This document shows positions 1 through 5,925 of a stretch of 5,925 bases of DNA, piece by piece. The notes beneath the pieces are model-generated. The model had not been told where the DNA came from and made no database searches. It was given only the letters and a program-made list of their open reading frames with translations. The translations under genes were made by a program, and so were the position numbers. Numbering within the stretch: the stretch's first letter is position 1; every line of letters starts with the position of its first letter. Source of the DNA: Belnapia sp. (GTDB lineage Bacteria; Pseudomonadota; Alphaproteobacteria; Acetobacterales; Acetobacteraceae); assembly GCA_028291445.1 (NCBI GenBank), contig JAQGIA010000341.1, positions 1-5,925 of the forward strand. Reading direction: 5' to 3'.

Positions 1-218
1 GGGTGGTGCCGGAGCGTCCAGCCCTGGTACGGCTGGCCTTGATCCAAGACCGCAGCCGTCAAGGCCTCCAGGCCGCGCCGGTGCAGGTCGATGCGATGCT
101 TCGCCAGGTCGCGGATGCTGACGATGCCAGCCAGTTCGCTGCCATCCATCACCGGCAGATGGCGGAAATAGTCGGCATCATCGACGCTCTGTGCCGGGGC
201 TGGGATGGCCAGGAGCAT
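1..218 (-). pseudogene. CBS-domain protein, C-terminal part; N-terminally truncated or degraded, runs off the left edge
   Basis: On the minus strand a clear half CBS motif can be read, with segments YFRHLPVMDGSELAGIVSIRD and then KHRIDLHRRGLEAL. This matches the second half of a CBS motif (FRHLPVVDxGxLVGIVSIxDL), which usually senses adenine nucleotides. The first conventional start is ATG at 218, with no Shine-Dalgarno sequence. From there only about 17 residues precede YFRHLPV, and they read like a shrunken SVDDA...FRHLPV, so the first strand and most of the first helix of the CBS motif are missing. A complete CBS-pair protein would also need a second motif upstream. The frame stays open back to a TAG at 291-293 without another ATG, GTG or TTG. 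A good GGGAGG (268-273) sits 7 bases before an ACG (258-260) in this frame, as if an original start codon had been lost. No stop is seen before the window edge. CBS identity is fairly sure; whether the gene is broken or merely divergent is inference. Confidence 0.55.
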
Positions 219-327
219 CGGCAGGCTGGCGCCCAGCGGCCCGCGCCGGATCGGTGCCGTGGTTTTTCCTCCCGCGCCGTTGCACCGAGCCTAGCAAGGC
301 GCGACCGGGTGGCGTCATGCTGCACGA

Positions 328-2016
328 ATGGACAACCTTCCCACCCAGCCCGCTCCAACCGGAGCAGCCGCCGTTCCGGACAGCCAGGGGCTCAACCTGT
401 TCCGCGCCGACCCCTGGCTGGCGCCGTTGCTCTCGCTCTACCTGCCGGCCGACCTGCTCGCCCATCTGACACCGCATCTGGACCGGATGGGCAGCCTGGC
501 CGGTGGCCGGCTGGACGCCCTGGCGGGGCTCGCGGATCGCAATCCGCCCGAGCTGCTGCACCGCAACCGACGCGGCGAGGATATCCAGAGCATCCACTAT
601 CACCCCGCCTATCGGGAGCTGGAACAGGTGGCCTTCGCCGAATTCGGCCTGGCCGCCATGTCGCATCGCAGCGGCGTGCTGGGTTGGCCCGCACCGCTGC
701 CGCCGGCCGCCAAATACGCGCTGAGCTACCTGTTCGTGCAGGCCGAATTCGGCCTCTGCTGCCCCTTGTCCATGACCGATGCGCTGGCCCGCACGCTGCG
801 CCGCTTCGGCGACCCCGCATTGGTCGCGCGCTACCTGCCGGGGCTGACGGCGACCGACCTGGATGGATTGCGCCAGGGGGCGATGTTCATGACGGAGCAG
901 GGGGCGGGGTCCGATATCGCCGCGACGGCGGTGCTGGCCGAGCCAGCCGGGCATGGCACCTGGGCACTGACCGGCGACAAATGGTTCTGCAGCAATGCCG
1001 ATGCCGGCATGGCGCTGGTGCTGGCCCGCCGCGTTGGTGGGCCGCCCGGGCTGCGTGGCGTCTCGCTGTTCCTGCTGCCGCGGGAAAGGCCGGACGGCAG
1101 CCCCAATGCCTATCGGATCGTCCGTTTGAAGGAGAAGCTCGGGACCCGTTCCATGGCCTCGGGCGAAATCCGGCTGGAGGGTGCCATGGCCTTCCTGGTG
1201 GGCGAGCCGGAAGCGGGCTTCCGGCAGATGGCGGATATGGTCAACGCCTCCCGCCTCTCCAACGGCATGCGCGCCGCCGGGCTGATGCGCCGCGCGGTGA
1301 CCGAGGCTATGTTCGTCGCGCGTCACCGCATCGCCTTCGGCAAGCGGCTGGTCGAGATGCCCTTGATGCGGCGGCAACTGGGAAAACTGATCCTGCCGAT
1401 GGAACAGGCACGCAGCATGGTGTTCCAGGCCGCAAGCGCACTCCTCCGGAGTGACGCCGGCGAGACGGATGCCTATGCCCTGCTGCGTATCCTCACGCCG
1501 CTGCTGAAATTCCGCGCCTGCCGCGATGCGCGCAAGGTGACCGGGGATGCGATGGAGGTGCGTGGCGGCTGCGGCTACATCGAGGAATGGGCCGACCCGC
1601 GGCTGGTGCGCGATGCCCATCTCGGCAGCATCTGGGAAGGCACCAGCAATATCGTGGCGCTGGACGTGCTGCGGGCGGCGCAACGGGAGGGCTCGCTGCC
1701 GGTGCTGCGGGCGCATGTGCAGGGGCTGCTCGGCAATGAGGCCGCCCTACCGGAGGCCCTGCCCGCCTTCGATCGCGCCGCGGCGCTCGCGCTACGGGCG
1801 CAGGAAAATCCGGCACTGGCCCGGCAGGCGGCCAGCGCGCTGTATCATGTGACCAGCGCCAGCGCGATGGCCTGGGAGGCGGCGCGGCTGGGCGATGCCG
1901 ACCGGCTGGCGCTGGCGCGGCTGGTGCTGCGGCATCGGGTACTGCCGTGCGATCCGCTGGAGGATACCGACGAGGACTTCCCCATGTCGCTGCTGGCGAA
2001 GGCGCTGGCGGCATGA
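328..2016 (+). CDS. AidB-like acyl-CoA dehydrogenase family flavoprotein
   Basis: Predicted 562-residue cytosolic FAD enzyme of the acyl-CoA dehydrogenase superfamily, AidB-type branch (E. coli AidB is about 540 residues). Features in order: RNPPELL near 71-77, typical of the AidB N-terminal region; the FAD/substrate-loop motif MTEQGAGSDI at 188-197; TGDKWFCSN at 215-223; RLKEKLGTRSMASGEI at 266-281; VRGGCGYIEEW at 411-421; and IWEGTSNIVALDVLR at 435-449. E437 of IWEGTS lies at the position of the MCAD catalytic glutamate. The C-terminal tail is not notably basic and ends with an acidic DPLEDTDEDF segment. That argues against the DNA-binding role proposed for E. coli AidB and for a metabolic dehydrogenase. 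The ATG at 328 is the first start after an in-frame TAG at 292-294; only a weak GGGTGG lies upstream. The stop overlaps the start of the next gene by 4 bp, so the two are probably translationally coupled. The acyl substrate cannot be deduced. Confidence 0.93.
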   Translation: MDNLPTQPAPTGAAAVPDSQGLNLFRADPWLAPLLSLYLPADLLAHLTPHLDRMGSLAGGRLDALAGLADRNPPELLHRNRRGEDIQSIHYHPAYRELEQVAFAEFGLAAMSHRSGVLGWPAPLPPAAKYALSYLFVQAEFGLCCPLSMTDALARTLRRFGDPALVARYLPGLTATDLDGLRQGAMFMTEQGAGSDIAATAVLAEPAGHGTWALTGDKWFCSNADAGMALVLARRVGGPPGLRGVSLFLLPRERPDGSPNAYRIVRLKEKLGTRSMASGEIRLEGAMAFLVGEPEAGFRQMADMVNASRLSNGMRAAGLMRRAVTEAMFVARHRIAFGKRLVEMPLMRRQLGKLILPMEQARSMVFQAASALLRSDAGETDAYALLRILTPLLKFRACRDARKVTGDAMEVRGGCGYIEEWADPRLVRDAHLGSIWEGTSNIVALDVLRAAQREGSLPVLRAHVQGLLGNEAALPEALPAFDRAAALALRAQENPALARQAASALYHVTSASAMAWEAARLGDADRLALARLVLRHRVLPCDPLEDTDEDFPMSLLAKALAA

Positions 2017-2774
2017 CTTTGGCCGATCTCCTCGTGGCGGCGCGGCAGGAACGGCGTCAGATCGCGGCGCTGCCGCCGGCGCTGGTGCCCATCGATGCCG
2101 ATGCGGCCTATGCCGTGGCAGCCGAGGTAGCGTCCCGGCTTGGCTGGGCGCCGCTCGGCTGGAAGATCGCCGGCACCACGGAGGTCATGCGGGCGCGGTT
2201 GCGCATGCCGGAGCCGATCTTCGGTCGCAGCTTCGCGCCGCTGCTCGAAGCGCCCGCGACCCTCAAGCATTCGATGCTGCTGGATCCCGTCGTCGAGGCG
2301 GAATTCTTCGTCCGGCTCGGCGCCGACCTGCCACCGCGGGCGATGCCCTGGACGGAGGCGGAGGTGGCCGGGGCGGTCGCCGCCATGCATGCGGGGGTGG
2401 AGGTGGCGGAATGCCGCTTTCCTACCACCGCGCTGCCGCCCTTCACCGCTATATTGGCCGATGGCAGCGGCAATGGACGCTATGTGCTCGGGCCGGCGAT
2501 CGATGACTGGCAGGGCACCGATGTCGCCGCCATGCCCGTCGAGGTCGCGGTGGATGGTGTGCCGCGCCGACATGGCTCCGGTGCGGAGGTCATGGGGCAT
2601 CCGCTGAAGGCCCTGGTCTGGCTGGCGAACCGGCTGCCGCGTGCGGGGAGCCATCTGCGGGCCGGCGAATGGGTCAGCACCGGAACCGCCAGCGGCATGC
2701 TGGCGCCCAGGCGCGGCAATCGGGTGACGGCACGCTTCGGGACATTGCCGCCGATCGAGATTCAGTTCGCGTGA
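2013..2774 (+). CDS. 2-oxo-pent-4-enoate hydratase-like protein (MhpD/fumarylacetoacetate hydrolase fold)
   Basis: Predicted 253 residues, close to the roughly 260-270 usual for the MhpD/HpcG/DmpE/DmpH hydratase-decarboxylase family. These enzymes hydrate 2-hydroxypenta-2,4-dienoates, or decarboxylate 4-oxalocrotonate, in meta-cleavage pathways using Mg2+ or Mn2+. Visible family landmarks are GWKIAGT at 49-55 (lysine K51), EPIFG at 67-71, VVEAEFFV at 93-100 and VEVAECRF at 129-136. E95, E97 and E130 correspond to the three metal-ligand glutamates. ADGSGNGRYVLG (149-160), MGHPLKALVWLANRL (194-208) and LRAGEWVSTGTASG (215-228) complete the fold. Some positions depart from the usual consensus (VAECRF for VDSRI, ADGSGN for ADN-S), so the substrate may differ from the classical dienoates. 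The ATG overlaps the previous gene's TGA (ATGA); GAAGG at 1998-2002 is a weak ribosome site. No other meta-cleavage genes are in view. Alternatives are a decarboxylase or another member of the fumarylacetoacetate hydrolase superfamily. Confidence 0.85.
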   Translation: MTLADLLVAARQERRQIAALPPALVPIDADAAYAVAAEVASRLGWAPLGWKIAGTTEVMRARLRMPEPIFGRSFAPLLEAPATLKHSMLLDPVVEAEFFVRLGADLPPRAMPWTEAEVAGAVAAMHAGVEVAECRFPTTALPPFTAILADGSGNGRYVLGPAIDDWQGTDVAAMPVEVAVDGVPRRHGSGAEVMGHPLKALVWLANRLPRAGSHLRAGEWVSTGTASGMLAPRRGNRVTARFGTLPPIEIQFA

Positions 2775-2779
2775 GGAGG
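2773..2779 (+). promoter_or_regulatory. Strong Shine-Dalgarno GAGGAGG, not positioned for the regulator's start
   Basis: GAGGAGG overlaps the last two bases of the hydratase stop and is the best ribosome-binding match in the window. It lies 6 bases before the ATG at 2786, which opens only a 10-codon frame, and 25 bases before the regulator's ATG at 2805, too far for direct use. This suggests coupling or reinitiation. Confidence 0.55.
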
Positions 2780-2785
2780 CCCGCG

Positions 2786-2818
2786 ATGATCACGGCGGCG
2801 CAGCATGGAGGGATCTAG
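2786..2818 (+). CDS. Possible 10-residue leader peptide overlapping the TetR gene start
   Basis: ATG ATC ACG ... ATC TAG encodes MITAAQHGGI, placed 6 bases after a near-perfect Shine-Dalgarno. It runs out of frame across the regulator's ATG (2805) and stops at 2816-2818. Ribosomes ending here could reinitiate at 2805 or at an in-frame TTG at 2826. It may be a short coupling leader, or simply chance ATG placement. No homology can be judged for such a short peptide. Confidence 0.25.
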   Translation: MITAAQHGGI

Positions 2819-3440
2819 CCCGGCCTTGTCGCCCCGTGCGGCGGCGACGCGGCAGCGCATCCTGGACGCGGCGTTGATCGAATTCGCGGACAAGGGGCTG
2901 GCGGGTGCCCGGGTCGATGAGATCGCCCTGCGGGCCGGTGCCAATAAGCGCATGCTCTACGCGCATTTCGGCAGCAAGGAGGAGTTGTGGCTGGTGGTGC
3001 TGGAAGCCGCCTATGCCGCGAAGCGGACCGAGGAGCGCGCGTTGCGGGTCGAGTCACTGCCGCCAGCGGCCGCCATGCAGCGCCTGGTCGAGTTCAACCT
3101 GCGCTACACCGCCGCACATCCCGAATTCGTGGCCCTGCTGAACCAGGAGAACATCCACCGCGCTGCCTATCTACGACGCTCCGCCCAGGTACCGGCGATG
3201 TATTCCCCATTGCTGGAGCAGATCGGCACCGTATTGGATCGGGGCTCGGCGACCGGGATATTTCGTCCGGGTGTCGATCCGATGCAGCTCTATGTCACCA
3301 TCGTCTCGCTGGGACATTTCTACCTGGCGAATATTCATACCCTTTCCACCATCTTCGGAGCCGGGCTGGGCACCGAGGCAGCGCTGCGGGCGCGGGAGGC
3401 GCATAGCGTCGCCGTGGTCCTGGGCTTCCTGCGGCCTTGA
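2805..3440 (+). CDS. TetR/AcrR-family transcriptional regulator
   Basis: Predicted 211-residue one-component repressor. The N-terminal TetR DNA-binding domain covers about residues 14-62: TRQRILDAALIEFADKG (15-31), the helix-turn-helix VDEIALRAGANKRMLYAHF (37-55) and SKEELW (57-62). The C-terminal ligand/dimer domain contains LVEFNLRYTAAHPEFVALL (94-112), QENIHRA (114-120) and LRRS (123-126). This resembles the subgroup with a TetR_C_29-like C-terminal domain. The ligand is unknown. ATG 2805 is the first start after an in-frame TGA at 2787-2789 but has a poor ribosome site; TTG 2826, with GGAGGG upstream, is an alternative that would still keep the whole DNA-binding domain. The gene follows the hydratase by 30 bp and probably shares its transcript. 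A perfect inverted repeat 23 bp after its stop, before the next operon, is a candidate operator for this protein. Confidence 0.93.
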   Translation: MEGSSPALSPRAAATRQRILDAALIEFADKGLAGARVDEIALRAGANKRMLYAHFGSKEELWLVVLEAAYAAKRTEERALRVESLPPAAAMQRLVEFNLRYTAAHPEFVALLNQENIHRAAYLRRSAQVPAMYSPLLEQIGTVLDRGSATGIFRPGVDPMQLYVTIVSLGHFYLANIHTLSTIFGAGLGTEAALRAREAHSVAVVLGFLRP

Positions 3441-3481
3441 CTTACGACGCCCTTGGGGCAGGGTAACCGTCTGGTTACTCG
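3437..3481 (+). promoter_or_regulatory. Tentative promoter for the downstream sugar-type operon
   Basis: The 102-bp gap between the regulator and the dehydrogenase is the only sizeable plus-strand intergenic space in the window. TTGGGG (3453-3458) and TACTCG (3476-3481) are 17 bp apart but are poor sigma-70 matches. A better -35-like TTGACT (3437-3442) overlaps the regulator's stop but has no convincing -10 partner. With the first pair the inverted repeat would fill the spacer and touch the -10, a classic repression geometry. The exact boxes are uncertain. Confidence 0.3.
3463..3478. promoter_or_regulatory. Perfect inverted repeat GTAACC-GTCT-GGTTAC, candidate TetR-family operator
   Basis: Two perfect 6-base arms flank a 4-base centre; symmetry ends beyond 3463 and 3478. 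The 16-bp size is typical of TetR-family operators. The site lies just after the TetR gene and 64 bp before the dehydrogenase start. The sequence is A/T-richer than its surroundings, and no T-run follows, so it is not a rho-independent terminator. Assigning it to the neighbouring regulator is inference. Confidence 0.65.
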
Positions 3482-3542
3482 GGCCATGGCCGATCCACGT
3501 GAAACACTCGGCCTGAGTGACGACCCGGCAGGGAGAAGAAGA

Positions 3543-4697
3543 ATGGCGGAACGCCGCATCGGTCTCATCATGCATGGCGTCACCGGCCGCATGGGGACCA
3601 ACCAGCACCTCATCCGGTCCATTGCCGCCATCCGTGCCGATGGCGGGCTGCGGCTGGCCAATGGCGACCGGCTGATGCCGGACCCTATCCTGGTCGGCCG
3701 CAACCGGGAGAAGCTGGAGGCGCTGGCCAAGGCGCATGGCGTGGCCCGCGTCAGCACCGACCTCGACGCCTGCCTCGCGGATCCGAAGGACGAGCTGTTC
3801 TTCGACGCAGCATCCACCCAGCGACGTGCCGGGCTGGTGGAACGGGCCATTGCCGCCGGCAAGCATATCTATGTGGAAAAGCCGACCGCCGATAACCTGG
3901 GGGACGCGTTGCGCGTGGCGAAGCTGGCGCAAGCTGCCGGCATCAAGCATGGTGTGGTGCAGGACAAGCTGTTCCTGCCCGGCCTGCGTAAGCTGAAGAT
4001 GGTGATCGACAGCGGCTTCCTCGGCCGCATCTGCGCGGTTAAGGGGGAGTTCGGCTACTGGGTCTTCGAGGGTGACCTGCAGCCGGCCCAACGCCCGTCC
4101 TGGAACTACAAGGCGGCCGAAGGCGGCGGAATCATCCTCGATATGCTCTGCCACTGGCGCTACGTGCTGGATAATCTGTTCGGCGCGGTGGAGGCGGTCT
4201 CCTGCCTGGGCGCGACACATATCCCGACCCGCATCGGCGAGGATGGCGAGCCCTATACGGCGGACGTGGACGACGCCGCCTATGCGACCTTTCAGCTCAA
4301 GGGCGGCATTGTCGCCCAGATCAATTCGAGCTGGGTCACACGGGTACGGCGGGACGACCTGGCGACCTTCCAGGTGGATGGCACGCATGGCAGCGCCATG
4401 GCCGGCTTGCAGCGCTGCTGGACCCAGTCGCGCATTGCCACGCCGAAGCCGGTCTGGAACCCCGATGTGCCGCAGCCCATCGACTTCTTCGCCGGCTGGC
4501 AGGAGGTGCCGAACAGCCAGGACTACCCGAACGGCTTCCGGGTGCAGTGGGAGATGTTCCTGCGCTATCTGGTCGGCGAGACCACCAGCTTCCCCTGGGA
4601 CCTGATGGCCGGCGCCAAGGGCGTGCAATTGGCGGAAGCCGGGCTGCGGAGTTGGCGCGAACGCCGCTGGATCGACATTCCGGCGCTGGAGGCCTGA
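3543..4697 (+). CDS. Gfo/Idh/MocA-family NAD(P)-dependent oxidoreductase
   Basis: Predicted 384-residue cytosolic dehydrogenase of the glucose-fructose oxidoreductase/inositol dehydrogenase family, which oxidises or reduces sugars, polyols and their derivatives. The N-terminal Rossmann part has a nucleotide-binding turn, HGVTGRMGTNQHL (11-23), and ILVGRNREKLEAL (49-61). The family hallmark YVEKPT is at 110-115 (E112, K113, P114). Further conserved residues are in VVQDKLFLPGLRKL (138-151) and DMLCHWRY (200-207), where D200 and H204 fit the DxxxH catalytic pattern. The C-terminal part is the mixed alpha/beta substrate domain, ending with WRERRWIDIP. The ATG at 3543 follows AGGGAG (3530-3535) with 7 bases between and begins just before the Rossmann fold; earlier in-frame starts such as TTG 3453 lie in the operator region and are less likely. 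It is the first gene of the block and ends 3 bp before the DUF993 gene. The substrate is unknown; a cyclic sugar, inositol or glycoside is plausible from its neighbours. Confidence 0.92.
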   Translation: MAERRIGLIMHGVTGRMGTNQHLIRSIAAIRADGGLRLANGDRLMPDPILVGRNREKLEALAKAHGVARVSTDLDACLADPKDELFFDAASTQRRAGLVERAIAAGKHIYVEKPTADNLGDALRVAKLAQAAGIKHGVVQDKLFLPGLRKLKMVIDSGFLGRICAVKGEFGYWVFEGDLQPAQRPSWNYKAAEGGGIILDMLCHWRYVLDNLFGAVEAVSCLGATHIPTRIGEDGEPYTADVDDAAYATFQLKGGIVAQINSSWVTRVRRDDLATFQVDGTHGSAMAGLQRCWTQSRIATPKPVWNPDVPQPIDFFAGWQEVPNSQDYPNGFRVQWEMFLRYLVGETTSFPWDLMAGAKGVQLAEAGLRSWRERRWIDIPALEA

Positions 4698-4700
4698 GCC

Positions 4701-5858
4701 ATGCCGAGCATCGATCTACCGAACGGCCGCCGCATCAAGGCTTTCCGTACCAGCACGCCGCGAGCCTTCCCGCAGGCGAAGCCGCCCTTTCCGCGCCTGG
4801 CCCTGGCCGCGGCGCATGTGGTCGCCGATCCGCTGGCCGAGCAGGACCCCTGGCTGGACACCAGGATCGACTGGGATCGCACCATCGCCTACCGGCAGTA
4901 TCTGTGGTCGCTCGGCCTCGGCGTGGCCGAAGCCATGGATACGGCGCAGCGCGGCATGGGGCTCGACTGGATCGGCGCGCAGGAGCTGATCCGTCGCAGC
5001 CTGGAGGCCATGCGCGACACACCGGGGGCGGTGATGGCAAGCGGGGCGGGAACCGACCATCTGGCGCCCGGGCCGGAGGTGACGGTGGACGACGTCATCC
5101 GCGCCTATGAGGAGCAATGCGAAGCCATCGAGCGGATGGGTGGACGCATCATCCTGATGGCCTCCCGCGCCCTGGCCAAGGCGGCCCGCTCGCCGGCGGA
5201 TTACGAGCGGGTCTATGCCCGTATTCTCGGCAATTTGGCGCAGCCCGCCATCATCCATTGGTTGGGGGAGATGTTCGACCCGGCGCTGGATGGCTATTGG
5301 GGCAATGCCGACCACTACCAGGCGATGGAAACCGCGCTCGCCGTCATCCAGGCCAATGCTGGCAAGGTGGATGGGGTGAAGATCTCCCTGCTCGACAAGG
5401 AGAAGGAGATCACCATGCGCCGCCGCCTGCCGGAAGCGGTGCGCATGTATACCGGTGATGATTTCAACTACCCGGAGCTGATCGCCGGCGACGCGCAGGG
5501 CCATTCGGATGCACTGCTCGGCATCTTCGATCCGATTGCGCCGGCCGTGGGCGGCGCGCTGGCGGCGCTGTCGCGCAACGACCTGGGCGAGTTCCACGCC
5601 ATCCTGGCGCCGACCGTGCCGCTGAGCCGGCATATCTTCCAGGCTCCGACCCGCTTCTACAAGACAGGCGTGGTCTTCATGGCCTGGCTGAATGGCCACC
5701 AGGACCACTTCACCATGGTCGGCGGGCAGCAGAGCACCCGCAGCATCCAGCACCTGGCCGAGTTGTTCCGGCTGGCGGATGCGGCGGGGCTTTTACGGGA
5801 TCCTGATATGGCGGTGGCGCGGATGCGGGCGCTGCTGGCGACGCACGGTGTCGCATGA
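4701..5858 (+). CDS. DUF993 family protein (dihydrodipicolinate synthase-like TIM barrel)
   Basis: Predicted 385 residues, recognised as the DUF993 family, related to the DapA/NAL aldolase barrel. Landmarks are the segment SGAGTDHLAPGP (114-125), where DapA proteins carry the GTTGE-type substrate loop, YARILGNLAQPAIIHWLG (172-189), and VDGVKISLLDKEKEI (223-237). In the last of these, K227 sits where class I aldolases place the Schiff-base lysine. YTGDDFNYPELI (250-261) and LNGHQDHFTMVGG (330-342) follow. The lysine assignment is by analogy with DapA and is unproven; the reaction of DUF993 proteins is, to my knowledge, not established. Translation probably uses GGAGG at 4688-4692, 8 bases before the ATG and inside the previous gene's last codons. 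The stop overlaps the next start as ATGA. The order Gfo/Idh/MocA, DUF993, isomerase/epimerase suggests a sugar or polyol catabolic operon in which this protein cleaves, dehydrates or condenses the keto product. Confidence 0.88.
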   Translation: MPSIDLPNGRRIKAFRTSTPRAFPQAKPPFPRLALAAAHVVADPLAEQDPWLDTRIDWDRTIAYRQYLWSLGLGVAEAMDTAQRGMGLDWIGAQELIRRSLEAMRDTPGAVMASGAGTDHLAPGPEVTVDDVIRAYEEQCEAIERMGGRIILMASRALAKAARSPADYERVYARILGNLAQPAIIHWLGEMFDPALDGYWGNADHYQAMETALAVIQANAGKVDGVKISLLDKEKEITMRRRLPEAVRMYTGDDFNYPELIAGDAQGHSDALLGIFDPIAPAVGGALAALSRNDLGEFHAILAPTVPLSRHIFQAPTRFYKTGVVFMAWLNGHQDHFTMVGGQQSTRSIQHLAELFRLADAAGLLRDPDMAVARMRALLATHGVA

Positions 5859-5925
5859 GCGCGCCTGGGCCGCTGTCGCTCAACACCGTCACGGTGCGGG
5901 ATCGCTGGAGCCTTGCGGACTGCAT
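5855..5925 (+). CDS. Sugar phosphate isomerase/epimerase-like protein, N-terminal 23 codons only
   Basis: The gene starts with ATG inside the ATGA overlap with the DUF993 stop and runs off the right edge. The visible start includes LSLNTVTVRDRWSLADC, which matches the N-terminal first strand and helix (LSLNTATV...WSL.EAI) of xylose-isomerase-like TIM barrels annotated as sugar phosphate isomerase/epimerase. These proteins often accompany DUF993 and Gfo/Idh/MocA genes. With so few residues, the family call rests on this short motif plus the operon context. Tight overlap implies translational coupling with the DUF993 gene. Confidence 0.72.
   Translation, partial: MSAPGPLSLNTVTVRDRWSLADC

Noticed and set aside
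289..300. Inverted repeat GCCT-AGCA-AGGC upstream of the acyl-CoA dehydrogenase as a second operator
   Set aside because: Only 4-base arms, unrelated in sequence to the GTAACC dyad; expected by chance in GC-rich DNA.
3..1454. Plus-strand open frame of about 483 codons overlapping the CBS fragment and the dehydrogenase
   Set aside because: Low-complexity R/A/G/P-rich translation, out of frame with the recognisable dehydrogenase; a composition artefact.
178..1716. Long minus-strand open frame of about 512 codons opposite the acyl-CoA dehydrogenase
   Set aside because: Its translation is rich in H, R, Q, G and A with no family motifs. It is the expected antisense shadow of a high-GC gene whose plus-strand product is unambiguous.
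3449..3459. Small hairpin GCCC-TTG-GGGC after the regulator as a terminator
   Set aside because: The stem is only 4 bp and no T-run follows, so it does not qualify as an intrinsic terminator.
3171..4628. Minus-strand open frame of about 485 codons opposite the Gfo/Idh/MocA gene
   Set aside because: No recognisable domain, and it runs through the intergenic operator region and two well-supported plus-strand genes.
4716..5753. Minus-strand open frame of about 345 codons opposite the DUF993 gene
   Set aside because: Shadow frame without motifs; the plus-strand DUF993 product is clear.

Overview
This 5.9 kb window is high-GC DNA with strong G/C bias at third codon positions and almost no intergenic space. 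The codon use and gene types suggest an alphaproteobacterium, possibly an Acetobacteraceae or Rhodospirillales environmental heterotroph. That taxonomic guess is an inference from composition and gene content only.

Layout. The left edge (about 1-260, minus strand) holds the tail of a CBS-domain protein that looks truncated or degraded at its N-terminus. From 328 onward everything reads on the plus strand. Block one (328-3440) is an AidB-like acyl-CoA dehydrogenase, an MhpD-type 2-oxo-pent-4-enoate hydratase (fumarylacetoacetate hydrolase fold) and a TetR-family regulator. The first two overlap by 4 bp (ATGA), and the regulator starts 30 bp after the second. Block two (3543 to the right edge) is a Gfo/Idh/MocA dehydrogenase, a DUF993 protein (dihydrodipicolinate-synthase-like barrel) and the first 23 codons of a sugar phosphate isomerase/epimerase-like protein. 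These are joined by a 3-bp gap and a 4-bp ATGA overlap.

The two blocks are separated by a 102-bp intergenic region. It contains a perfect 6-4-6 inverted repeat, GTAACC-GTCT-GGTTAC at 3463-3478, the size and symmetry of a TetR-family operator. The simplest model is that the TetR protein controls the downstream operon, and perhaps its own, in response to a carbohydrate-derived or acyl ligand.

Working together: block two looks like a sugar, polyol or glycoside catabolic unit. The oxidoreductase would oxidise a cyclic polyol or sugar, the isomerase/epimerase-like barrel would isomerise, dehydrate or cleave the keto product, and the DUF993 barrel would do class-I-aldolase-type chemistry through a lysine. 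The function of DUF993 is not established as far as I know, so this trio is the best candidate here for an undescribed pathway. Block one looks like a small acyl-CoA or enoate catabolic unit whose substrate cannot be read from sequence.
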